Shown piece after piece: positions 54,843-64,000 of a DNA stretch of 64,000 nucleotides. Source of the stretch: Pseudomonas oryzihabitans (GTDB lineage: Bacteria; Pseudomonadota; Gammaproteobacteria; Pseudomonadales; Pseudomonadaceae); assembly GCF_007665395.1 (NCBI RefSeq), contig NZ_VDND01000003.1, positions 366,722 to 430,721 on the forward strand. Direction: 5' to 3'. A program made the position numbers and the translations under genes. The notes below the pieces were generated by a model. That model saw only the letters and a list, made by a program, of their open reading frames with translations, ran no database searches and was not told the DNA's origin. Positions within the stretch are counted from its first letter, which is position 1; each line of letters opens with the position of its first letter.

Positions 54843-56024
54843 ATGTCCCTTCGTCTTTCGCCTGCCAACACCCTTCCTGCCGATGGCCTGGCCGGCACCC
54901 TGGTGGGTCGCGCCTGGGTGCCCGACCCGCTGGCCGGTCCTTCACCCGTGGTACTGCGCGAAGACGGTGTCTTCGATGTCTCCTCGCGCTTCGCCACCCT
55001 GAGCGCCCTGTTCGAGGAAGAGGCGCCCCTGCAGGCCCTGCGCGACACCCCCGGGCGTTACCTCGGCAGCCTGGAAGAGCTGCTGGCCAACAGCGGCGAG
55101 CAGGCCGACCCGGGCCGCCTGCACCTGCTGCCGCCGGCCGACCTGCAGGTGATCAAGGCCGCCGGGGTGACCTTCGCCGCCAGCATGCTGGAGCGGGTGA
55201 TCGAGGAGCAGGCCGGCGGCGATGCCGGGCGCGCGGCGGCCATCCGCGAACAGGTGCAGGCGGTGATAGGTACGGACCTCCAGGGTCTGGAGCCGGGCAG
55301 CCCGCGCGCCCAGGCGCTCAAGGCGCTGCTGATCGAGCAGGGCCTGTGGTCGCAGTACCTGGAGGTGGGCATCGGGCCGGACGCCGAGATCTTCACCAAG
55401 GCGCCGGTGCTGGCCGCCGTGGGGAGTGGCAGCGCCATCGGCCTGCATCCGGCCTCCCGGTGGAACAATCCCGAGCCCGAGGTAGTGCTGGTGGTGGACA
55501 GCCGCGGTCGCATCCAGGGCGCCACCCTGGGCAACGACGTCAACCTGCGCGACATCGAGGGCCGCAGCGCCCTGCTGCTGAGCAAGGCCAAGGACAACAA
55601 CGCCTCCTGCGCCCTGGGGCCCTTCATCCGCCTGTTCGACGAGACCTTCGATCTCGACCAGGTGCGCCAGTGTGTGGTGACCCTGGAGGTGCGCGGCGAA
55701 GACGGCTTCCAGCTCAGCGGCAGCAGCTCCATGGCGCAGATCAGTCGTGATCCCACCGACCTGGCCGCCCAGACCCTCAATGCCAACCACCAGTATCCCG
55801 ACGGCTTCGTGCTGTTTCTCGGCACCCTGTTCGCCCCGACCCAGGATCGCGACGCCCCGGGCGGTGGCTTCACCCACAAGGTGGGTGACCGGGTCAGCAT
55901 CGCCAGCCCGCTGCTGGGTACCCTGCACAACCGGGTGACCACCAGCGACCAGGCCGCGCCCTGGCGCTTCGGCCTCGGCGCCCTGATGCACAACCTGGCC
56001 GCCCGTGGGCTGCTGGGCCGCTGA
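54843..56024 (+). CDS. XylX-like FAH-superfamily sugar-acid dehydratase
   Basis: This 393-residue protein of the fumarylacetoacetate-hydrolase superfamily matches in length the 2-keto-3-deoxy-D-xylonate dehydratases (Caulobacter XylX type) rather than the ~280-residue hydrolases. The FAH core shows AAGVTFAAS, then EPEVVLVVD and GNDVNLRDIEGRSALLLSKAKDN (metal-binding acidic cluster). It would dehydrate the product of the adjacent IlvD/Edd-family enzyme to alpha-ketoglutarate semialdehyde. The start is ATG 54843 with GGAGTCC upstream. The stereoisomer used is not settled. Confidence 0.85.
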   Translation: MSLRLSPANTLPADGLAGTLVGRAWVPDPLAGPSPVVLREDGVFDVSSRFATLSALFEEEAPLQALRDTPGRYLGSLEELLANSGEQADPGRLHLLPPADLQVIKAAGVTFAASMLERVIEEQAGGDAGRAAAIREQVQAVIGTDLQGLEPGSPRAQALKALLIEQGLWSQYLEVGIGPDAEIFTKAPVLAAVGSGSAIGLHPASRWNNPEPEVVLVVDSRGRIQGATLGNDVNLRDIEGRSALLLSKAKDNNASCALGPFIRLFDETFDLDQVRQCVVTLEVRGEDGFQLSGSSSMAQISRDPTDLAAQTLNANHQYPDGFVLFLGTLFAPTQDRDAPGGGFTHKVGDRVSIASPLLGTLHNRVTTSDQAAPWRFGLGALMHNLAARGLLGR

Positions 56025-56056
56025 TCCATTTTTCCTAATAACAACTAGAGACCACC

Positions 56057-57841
56057 ATGACTTCCGCCAAACGCCCGCTGCGCAGCCAACTCTGGTTCGA
56101 TGACCCTGCCCACGCCGACATGACCGCGCTCTATGTCGAGCGCTACATGAACTACGGCCTGACCCGCGACGAACTCCAGTCCGGCCGGCCCATCATCGGC
56201 ATCGCCCAGACCGGCAGCGACCTCACCCCCTGCAATCGCCACCACCTGGAACTAGCCCAGCGGGTCAAGGCCGGCATCCGCGATGCGGGCGGCATCCCCA
56301 TGGAATTCCCGGTGCACCCCATCGCCGAGCAGAGTCGCCGGCCCACCGCGGCCCTGGATCGCAACCTGGCCTACCTCGGCCTGGTGGAGATCCTCCACGG
56401 CTTCCCGCTGGATGGCGTGGTGCTTACCACTGGCTGCGACAAGACCACCCCGGCCTGCCTGATGGCCGCGGCCACCACCGACCTGCCGGCCATCGTGCTC
56501 TCCGGTGGCCCCATGCTCGACGGCCATTTCAAGGGCGAGCTGATCGGCTCCGGCACCGTGCTCTGGCACGCGCGCAACCTGCTGGCCACCGGCGAGATCG
56601 ACTACGAGGGCTTCATGGCCCTGACCACCGCCGCCTCGCCCTCGGTGGGCCACTGCAACACCATGGGCACGGCCCTGTCGATGAATGCCCTGGCCGAGAC
56701 CCTGGGCATGTCACTGCCCGGTTGCGCCAGCATCCCCGCGCCTTACCGTGAACGCGGCCAGATGGCCTATGCCACCGGCAAGCGCATCTGCCAACTGGTG
56801 CTGGACGATGTCCGCCCTTCGCAGATCATGACCCGCGCGGCCTTCGAGAACGCCATCGTGGTGGCCTCGGCGCTGGGCGCCTCCAGCAATTGCCCGCCGC
56901 ACCTGATCGCCATCGCCCGGCACATGGGGATCGAATTGTCGCTGGACGACTGGCAGCGCCTGGGCGAGGACATCCCCCTGCTGGCCAACTGCATGCCAGC
57001 CGGCAAGTACCTCGGCGAGGGCTTCCACCGCGCCGGCGGGGTGCCGGCGGTGCTCCACGAACTGCTCAAGGCCGGGCGCCTGCACGGCGAGTGCCTGACC
57101 GTTTCCGGCAAGACCATCGGCAGCATCGCCGAAGGCGCCGCCAGCGCCGACCCGGCGGTGATCCAGCCCTATGAGGCGCCGCTCAAGCACCGCGCCGGCT
57201 TCATCGTGCTCAGCGGCAACTTCTTCGATAGCGCCATCATGAAGATGTCGGTGGTGGGCGAGGCCTTTCGTCAGACCTATCTGGCCGAGCCGGGCAAGGA
57301 AAACAGCTTCGAGGCGCGCGCCATCGTCTTCGAGGGCCCCGAGGACTACCACGCGCGCATCGAGGATCCGGCGCTGGATATCGACGAGCGCTGCATCCTG
57401 GTGATCCGCGGCGCCGGGCCGGTGGGTTATCCGGGCAGCGCCGAGGTGGTCAACATGGCGCCGCCGGCGGCCCTGATCAAGAAGGGCATCGACTCCCTGC
57501 CGTGCCTCGGCGACGGTCGCCAGAGCGGCACCTCGGCCAGCCCCTCGATCCTCAACATGTCGCCGGAAGCGGCGGTGGGCGGCGGCCTGGCGCTGCTCCA
57601 GACCAACGACCGGCTGCGCGTGGACCTCAATGCCCGCCGCGTCGATGTCCTGCTCGACGCCGCCGAACTGGAACGCCGCCGCGCCGCCTGGACCCCCAAC
57701 CTACCGCCGGCCCAGACGCCCTGGCAGGAGCTCTACCGGCAACTGGTAGGCCAGCTCTCCACCGGCGGCTGCCTGGAACCGGCCACCCTGCACCTCAAGG
57801 TGATCGCCCGCGAGGGTGGAGTGCCGCGGCATTCGCATTAG
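56057..57841 (+). CDS. IlvD/Edd-family sugar-acid dehydratase (XylD/arabinonate type)
   Basis: This 594-residue enzyme dehydrates an aldonic acid to a 2-keto-3-deoxy acid using an iron-sulphur cluster. Cluster ligands are C59 (TPCNRHH), C127 (TTGCDKTTPACL) and C200 (SVGHCNTMGTALSMN). From memory, those positions match L-arabinonate dehydratase of Rhizobium (59/127/200) more closely than Caulobacter xylonate dehydratase (60/128/201), so substrate may be D-xylonate or L-arabinonate. It follows the XylX-like gene by 32 nt. The last enzyme of a Weimberg-type pathway (alpha-ketoglutarate semialdehyde dehydrogenase) is not in the window. Confidence 0.9.
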   Translation: MTSAKRPLRSQLWFDDPAHADMTALYVERYMNYGLTRDELQSGRPIIGIAQTGSDLTPCNRHHLELAQRVKAGIRDAGGIPMEFPVHPIAEQSRRPTAALDRNLAYLGLVEILHGFPLDGVVLTTGCDKTTPACLMAAATTDLPAIVLSGGPMLDGHFKGELIGSGTVLWHARNLLATGEIDYEGFMALTTAASPSVGHCNTMGTALSMNALAETLGMSLPGCASIPAPYRERGQMAYATGKRICQLVLDDVRPSQIMTRAAFENAIVVASALGASSNCPPHLIAIARHMGIELSLDDWQRLGEDIPLLANCMPAGKYLGEGFHRAGGVPAVLHELLKAGRLHGECLTVSGKTIGSIAEGAASADPAVIQPYEAPLKHRAGFIVLSGNFFDSAIMKMSVVGEAFRQTYLAEPGKENSFEARAIVFEGPEDYHARIEDPALDIDERCILVIRGAGPVGYPGSAEVVNMAPPAALIKKGIDSLPCLGDGRQSGTSASPSILNMSPEAAVGGGLALLQTNDRLRVDLNARRVDVLLDAAELERRRAAWTPNLPPAQTPWQELYRQLVGQLSTGGCLEPATLHLKVIAREGGVPRHSH

Positions 57842-58050
57842 CCTTCGGCGTAGAGCGTGGCAGCCTGGCGGGGCGGGGGCGCCATGCTCGCCGTCCATCA
57901 TGGTCTGCCAATAAGCGGTTGGTGCTTCGTAGCGGCTAGTGCCGACCCGGTCGAGGTTCGGTGGCGTTTCGCATGGCTCCCATCGCGCACGATCAGCACG
58001 TTTCTGGCAGGCTTGGCGTACTGAAGCGGCGAAAGGAATCGGCGATCGTG

Positions 58051-58584
58051 ATGGGAGGAAGGCTGATAGGAGCACTATTCCCGGCTCGCGGGTGTTTCGC
58101 CTTTCTGGGCGCCGTCGCGCTTACCGTCACAGGCGGTGACGCCATTATTGGCGACGATCACGAGCGTCGGGAGCTTCAAGAGCGGCGTTTGCATAGGCTG
58201 GCGGCAAATCAGACGTTAGGCGTCGAAGAGCTTTTCGGAGCTCATGCCGGGTTGGTGTGCGTCCTCTCTCCTTACGCCGTGGATGTATCTTTAGCGGGGC
58301 TAGAAGGTCAGCGCCTCAACGCCTACCTCAAAGAGCAGGACGTCGTGATCCTTGAGGATGAGTGGGGATTTGCCATTGCCGGTACGAATGAAACAAGACT
58401 CTCGAGATTCAAGCGCTCCGGGCAACTTGACCTGCTGCCGGCGCAGGTTGTCCGTTCCAGCAAGCTGCTGGATGCGCACCCGGAATTCGAGCCGCAGGAT
58501 TGCGTAGCATCACGAGATGCAGTGTTGCGGAAGGTAGATTTTGGAGGTCGGGATTACCTCGTTCTAGGCCGGATGAGGCAGTAG
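58051..58584 (+). CDS. Orphan hypothetical protein, lower GC
   Basis: This 177-residue ORF starts at ATG 58051; upstream in-frame starts at 57961 are possible. A hydrophobic segment (ALFPARGCFAFLGAVALTVTGG, about 8-29) suggests a membrane anchor or signal peptide. A hydrophilic region follows, with DDHERRELQERRLHRLAAN and VVILEDEWGFAIAG. Two sampled 60-bp lines are 57-58% GC against 78% just upstream, a sign of horizontal origin. I do not recognise a domain. It lies between the sugar-acid genes and waaA. Confidence 0.5.
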   Translation: MGGRLIGALFPARGCFAFLGAVALTVTGGDAIIGDDHERRELQERRLHRLAANQTLGVEELFGAHAGLVCVLSPYAVDVSLAGLEGQRLNAYLKEQDVVILEDEWGFAIAGTNETRLSRFKRSGQLDLLPAQVVRSSKLLDAHPEFEPQDCVASRDAVLRKVDFGGRDYLVLGRMRQ

Positions 58585-58671
58585 TGGAGGTTGGGGACGG
58601 CTGCCGTGCTTGCCTTGGGGCATCGCTCACTTCTCGCCCTTGCCCTAGGTCTGCGTTTAAGCTCTGCCGCC

Positions 58672-59937
58672 ATGAACCGTACCCTCTATAGCCTGATCTT
58701 CTCCCTGGCCTTGCCCTTCATCCTGCTGCGCCTGCTTTGGCGTGGACGCAAGGCGCCCGCTTATAAACACCGTATTGGCGAGCGCCTGGCGCTGGGCTTG
58801 CCTGAGGTGCCGCCCGGCGGCATCTGGGTGCATGCGGTGTCGGTGGGGGAGAGCATCGCCGCTGCGCCGGTGATCCGCGCCCTGCGCCAGCGCCATCCCG
58901 ACCTGCCGATCACCGTGACCTGCATGACGCCCACCGGCTCGGAGCGCATTCGTGCGCTGTTCGGTGACGATGTCCACCACTGCTATCTACCCTATGACCT
59001 GCCCTGGCTGGCCGGGCGCTTTCTCGACCGGCTCAGGCCCAGCCTGGGGGTGGTGATGGAGACCGAGCTCTGGCCCAACCTCATCCACCAGGCGGCGCGC
59101 CGTGACCTTCCCATCGCCCTGGCCAATGGCCGGCTGTCCGAGCGTTCCGCCCGGGGCTATGGAAAGCTGGGCGGGGTGACCGGGCCGATGCTCGCGGAAC
59201 TGGCCTGGCTAGCGGTGCAGACCCCGGTGGAAGCCGAGCGCTTTCGTGCCCTCGGCGCCCGCGCTGAGCGGGTCACGGTGACCGGCTCCATCAAGTTCGA
59301 CCTGCGCATCGATCCCGCGCTGCCGGCCCGCGCCGCCGCGCTGCGCCAGGGCTGGGGCCAGCGTCCGGTGTGGATCGCCGCCAGCACCCATGCCGGCGAA
59401 GACGGCATCCTGCTCCAGGCCCATCGCCAGCTGCTGGCCGCACACCCCGATGCCCTGCTGATCCTGGTCCCGCGCCATCCCGAGCGTTTTCCCGAGGTGC
59501 TGGCCGAGGTGCGTCGCAAAGGTTTCAGCGTGGTACGGCGCTCGACGGGCGAGACAGTGGCGGCCGATACCCAGGTGCTGCTGGGCGACACCATGGGCGA
59601 ATTACTGTTTCTCTACGCCCTCGCCGACGTGGCCTTCGTCGGCGGCAGCCTGATCGAGCGCGGCGGCCACAATCCGCTGGAGCCGGCCGCCCTCGGCCTG
59701 CCGGTACTCAGCGGCCCGCACGTGTTCAACTTCCTCGACATCGTTGCCCAGCTGCGCGACGCCGGCGCCCTGGAAACCGTGGCAGAGACCTCGGCCATCG
59801 CCACCGCCGTGGCCCGGCTCTGGGCCGAGCCGGCGGAAGCCGAGCGACGCCGTCAGGCGGGTCTGGCGGTATTGGCCGCCAATCAGGGCGCGCTGGAGCG
59901 GTTGCTCGCGGGGCTCGACGGGCTGCTCACGCCCTGA
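58672..59937 (+). CDS. waaA: 3-deoxy-D-manno-octulosonic acid (Kdo) transferase
   Basis: This 421-residue inner-membrane-anchored GT-B glycosyltransferase adds Kdo to lipid A precursor. Residues 3-24 are a membrane anchor. GIWVHAVSVGESIAA (about 44-58) and the PVIRALRQRHPDLPITVTCMTPTGSERI segment are family-typical. The C-terminal domain has FVGGSLIERGGHNPLEPAALGLPVLSGPH, the Kdo-transferase donor motif. Its last 55 nt overlap the convergent tolC-like gene. Confidence 0.95.
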   Translation: MNRTLYSLIFSLALPFILLRLLWRGRKAPAYKHRIGERLALGLPEVPPGGIWVHAVSVGESIAAAPVIRALRQRHPDLPITVTCMTPTGSERIRALFGDDVHHCYLPYDLPWLAGRFLDRLRPSLGVVMETELWPNLIHQAARRDLPIALANGRLSERSARGYGKLGGVTGPMLAELAWLAVQTPVEAERFRALGARAERVTVTGSIKFDLRIDPALPARAAALRQGWGQRPVWIAASTHAGEDGILLQAHRQLLAAHPDALLILVPRHPERFPEVLAEVRRKGFSVVRRSTGETVAADTQVLLGDTMGELLFLYALADVAFVGGSLIERGGHNPLEPAALGLPVLSGPHVFNFLDIVAQLRDAGALETVAETSAIATAVARLWAEPAEAERRRQAGLAVLAANQGALERLLAGLDGLLTP

Positions 59938-61379
59938 AGCGACCGTGCCGGCAGGACGTCGGCGCGGGTCTTGGCCAGGTCCGGCGGCAGGAAGTCGCGA
60001 TCCGGGTCGTAGTGGGAATCGAGATAGCCGGACAGCGCCAGCAGGTCGTTGGGCGCCAGGGTGCCGGCCGCCTGCTTGAGTCTCAGGTTGTCCAGAATGT
60101 AGTTGTAGCGGGCGTCGTTGTACTGGCGCACGGCGTTGTACAGCAGCCGCTGGGCGTCGAGCACGTCGACGATGGTGCGGCTGCCCACCTGGTAGGCGAT
60201 CTCGGTGGCACGCAGGGCGCGCTGGCTGGAGGCGATGGACAGCCGGCGGGCGCGCACCTGCTCGATGTCGGTGTTGATCGCGCGATGGGCGTTGCGGGTG
60301 TTCTGCACCACCTGGCGGCGCAGACTCTCCTGGCGCTGCTCGCTCTGGTCCAGCTGCTGGTAGGCCTGGCGCGCCTGGGAGCTGGTGGCGCCGCCGCTGT
60401 ACAGCGGCACCTCGACCTGGATACCGATGCTGCGGCTGTTGACCGGGCTACCGAACAGGGACAGCTGCTCGGCGTTGGGCAGGTTCACCGCGTCGTTGTC
60501 GCTGTGGCTGTAGCGCGCCACTGCATCCACCGTCGGCAGGTGCCCGGCGCGGCGCTGGCGCAGGGTCTCCTGGGCGGCGTTGACGCCCTGGCCCGCCGCC
60601 AGCAGCTGCAGATTCTGGCGCATGGCGGTGTCCACCCACAGCCGCGCATCGTTGGGCTGCGGCGGCAGGATCGGCAGGTCGTGGCGGATGCCGGCGATGC
60701 TGCCATAGTCGCGGTCGGTCAACCGGGTCAGGGCCTGGAAGGCGTCGGCCACCTGCTGCTCGCTCTGGGAGCGGTTGGCCTGGGCGTTGTCGAAGCTGGC
60801 CTGGGCCTGGAGCACGTCGGTGTCGTCGGTCAGGCCGACCTTGTAGCGCTCGCGGGACTGGTCCAGCTGGCGATACAGCGCCTTTTCCTCGGCACGCGCG
60901 GTGGCCAGGGCGTCCTGGGCACGCAGGGCGCTGAAATAGCCCTCGGCGGTCTGCAGGATGAGTTGCTGCTGGGCAGCGGAGAACTGCAGCTCGGCCTGCT
61001 CGGTGGCAGCCTGGGCGGCCTTGAGCCGGAACCAGCGATCGGCGCGGAACAGCGGCTGGCTGAGGGTGGCCTGGATCAGCTGGCTGCTGCGGTCGCTGTC
61101 GTAGCGGCCACCCTGGACGCCCAGCGCGGGATTGTCCTTGAGTTCGAGACTGGTATGGGTGTCGTTGAACTGGGCGCCGAGGCCCAGTTGCGGCAGCAGG
61201 CCGGCGCGGGCCTGGGGCACCGCCTCGCGCTGGGCACCGAGGCCGGCGCGCTCGGCGGCGAGGTCGGCGTTGTTGTCCAGCGCCTCGCGGTAGACGTCGA
61301 GCAGGCCGCTTCCGGCTACCTGGGCCTGGACCAGGCCGGTGGCGGAGCAGAGCGCAGCGAGCAGCAGGAGTCTTCGCAT
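59883..61379 (-). CDS. TolC family outer-membrane channel protein
   Basis: This 498-residue outer-membrane efflux/type I secretion channel has a signal peptide ending about residue 19 (VQA|QVA), then two repeats of the TolC helical barrel (coiled-coil QQLDQSRERYKVGLTDDTDVLQAQASFDNA and RSQRALRATEIAYQVGSRTIVDVLDAQRLLYNAVRQYNDARY). P. aeruginosa has a TolC homologue (OpmH) beside thiC, as here. The C-terminal ~20 residues are coded within the waaA overlap (59883-59937). Confidence 0.93.
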   Translation of the reverse strand: MRRLLLLAALCSATGLVQAQVAGSGLLDVYREALDNNADLAAERAGLGAQREAVPQARAGLLPQLGLGAQFNDTHTSLELKDNPALGVQGGRYDSDRSSQLIQATLSQPLFRADRWFRLKAAQAATEQAELQFSAAQQQLILQTAEGYFSALRAQDALATARAEEKALYRQLDQSRERYKVGLTDDTDVLQAQASFDNAQANRSQSEQQVADAFQALTRLTDRDYGSIAGIRHDLPILPPQPNDARLWVDTAMRQNLQLLAAGQGVNAAQETLRQRRAGHLPTVDAVARYSHSDNDAVNLPNAEQLSLFGSPVNSRSIGIQVEVPLYSGGATSSQARQAYQQLDQSEQRQESLRRQVVQNTRNAHRAINTDIEQVRARRLSIASSQRALRATEIAYQVGSRTIVDVLDAQRLLYNAVRQYNDARYNYILDNLRLKQAAGTLAPNDLLALSGYLDSHYDPDRDFLPPDLAKTRADVLPARSLQGVSSPSSPASNRSSAP

Positions 61380-61477
61380 TCTTGAGCCTTCCTTGAGGGA
61401 CCGCGCCAGTGTAGTGGCTTCGTCCGAATCCGCCATAGGAGAGGAAATAGCGGTCGAAGTTTCTGCCGCTCTGGGTT

Positions 61478-61483
61478 TACACT
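61478..61483 (+). promoter_or_regulatory. Candidate thiC -10 element
   Basis: TACACT lies just upstream of the riboswitch. The -35 (about 61455-61460) is weak. Confidence 0.4.
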
Positions 61484-61495
61484 GGCCGCGTTCTT

Positions 61496-63594
<2,099 letters not shown>

Positions 63595-63599
63595 CAATC

Positions 63600-64000
63600 G
63601 TAGGTTGGCGCTGAGCGCAGCGAAGCCCAACGTTGTCCAGGTCGACCTCGCAACGTTGGGCTTCGACGATAAAGCTGTCTCAGCCCAACCTACGGCTGTC
63701 TGGGCCCGCACGCTGTTTCCGTAGGTTGGCGCCGAGCGCAGCGAAGCCCAACGTTGTCCAGGTCGACCTCGCAATGTTGGGCTTCGACGGTAGAGCTGTC
63801 TCAGCCCAACCTACGTTTGTCAGGCCCGCACGCTGTTTCCGTAGGTTGGCGCTGAGCGCAGCGAAGCCCAACGAGGCCCAGGTCGATCCCGCACTGTTGG
63901 GCTTCGACGATGAAGCTGTATCAACCCAACCTACGGCTGTCAGGCCCGCACGCTGTTTCCGTAGGTTGGCGCTGAGCGCAGCGAAGCCCAACGAGGCCCA
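63600..64000. repeat. Tandem array with ~120-bp period of GTAGGTTGG palindromes, running off the window
   Basis: GTAGGTTGGCG(C/C)... starts at 63600, 63721, 63841 and 63961 (steps 121, 120, 120). Each unit contains GTAGGTTGG...CGAAGCCCAAC and the inverted half GTTGGGCTTCG...CCCAACCTACG separated by a spacer, plus a GGCCCGCACGCTGTTTCC linker. It fills the space after thiC and continues beyond base 64000. ORFs running through it are artefacts of the repeat. Confidence 0.93.

Noticed and set aside
57842..58050. Remnant of a gene on the minus strand before the orphan ORF
   Set aside because: The frame (57701-58075, minus) is open, but nothing in it could be assigned to a family, and part of it is antisense to the dehydratase gene.
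63680..63991. 103-codon open frame at the window end
   Set aside because: Runs entirely through the 120-bp repeat array.

Overview
This is chromosomal sequence of a high-GC gammaproteobacterium, almost certainly a Pseudomonas. The housekeeping blocks are in Pseudomonas order: ffh-rpsP-rimM-trmD-rplS, then thioesterase-xerD-dsbC-hom-thrC, recJ, prfB-lysS, and later waaA, a tolC-like gene and a TPP-riboswitch-controlled thiC. Dispersed GTAGGTTGGG/GCCCAAC palindromic repeats recur through the window. From memory, gene content and GC fit the P. oryzihabitans/P. stutzeri side of the genus better than P. aeruginosa, but the species call is only a guess.

Layout. 1-7.2 kb: 3' end of recD, rmuC, prfC, a membrane acyltransferase and a secreted GH5 glycosidase. 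7.2-8.4 kb: one small conserved-looking ORF and a 700-bp AT-richer gap. 8.4-11.9 kb: a four-gene osmoprotectant ABC importer of OpuC type. 11.9-15.2 kb: L,D-transpeptidase, two Nudix hydrolases, a DUF1289 protein and purT. 15.3-17.8 kb: an MFS symporter, a CcsA/YpjD-like protein and a 28-residue membrane miniprotein. 18-24 kb: ffh, the rpsP operon with a clear sigma-70 promoter, a hotdog thioesterase, xerD and dsbC, with two long imperfect palindromes between genes. 24-32 kb: hom, thrC, a 100-bp-period repeat array, yaeQ, recJ, an old-yellow-enzyme reductase, a secreted SnoaL-like protein and a DUF533 protein. 32-36.6 kb: a LysR regulator divergent from a GMC oxidoreductase and an MFS transporter. 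36.7-41.9 kb: prfB with its programmed frameshift, lysS, a ZntB/CorA-like channel and cbpA-cbpM. 41.9-43.1 kb: a 1.2-kb composite repeat array that carries copies of the cbpM 3' end. 43.1-50.8 kb: an FdhF/YdeP-type molybdoenzyme, an AIM24-like protein, a conserved hypothetical, an aldo/keto reductase coupled to an FAD oxidoreductase, an EmrE-type SMR pump and a LysR regulator. 50.8-58.6 kb: an accessory block with two MFS transporters, a LysR regulator, XylX-like and XylD-like sugar-acid dehydratases and a lower-GC orphan ORF. 58.7-64 kb: waaA, tolC, thiC and a 120-bp-period repeat array running off the end.

Working together: the OpuC genes form one uptake system. The rpsP operon and ffh serve ribosome and secretion functions, and hom-thrC make threonine. 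The XylX/XylD-like pair with its divergent LysR regulator and nearby ACS-family transporter looks like a sugar-acid (D-xylonate or L-arabinonate) catabolic module; a GATAA-N7-TTATC dyad is found both at the regulator/xylX promoter and upstream of the transporter. No CRISPR array, tRNA, rRNA, prophage or insertion-sequence transposase was seen. The least conventional material is repeat-derived: the cbpM-tail duplication array, the exact 100- and 120-bp tandem arrays, and two palindromic elements with matching central dyads.
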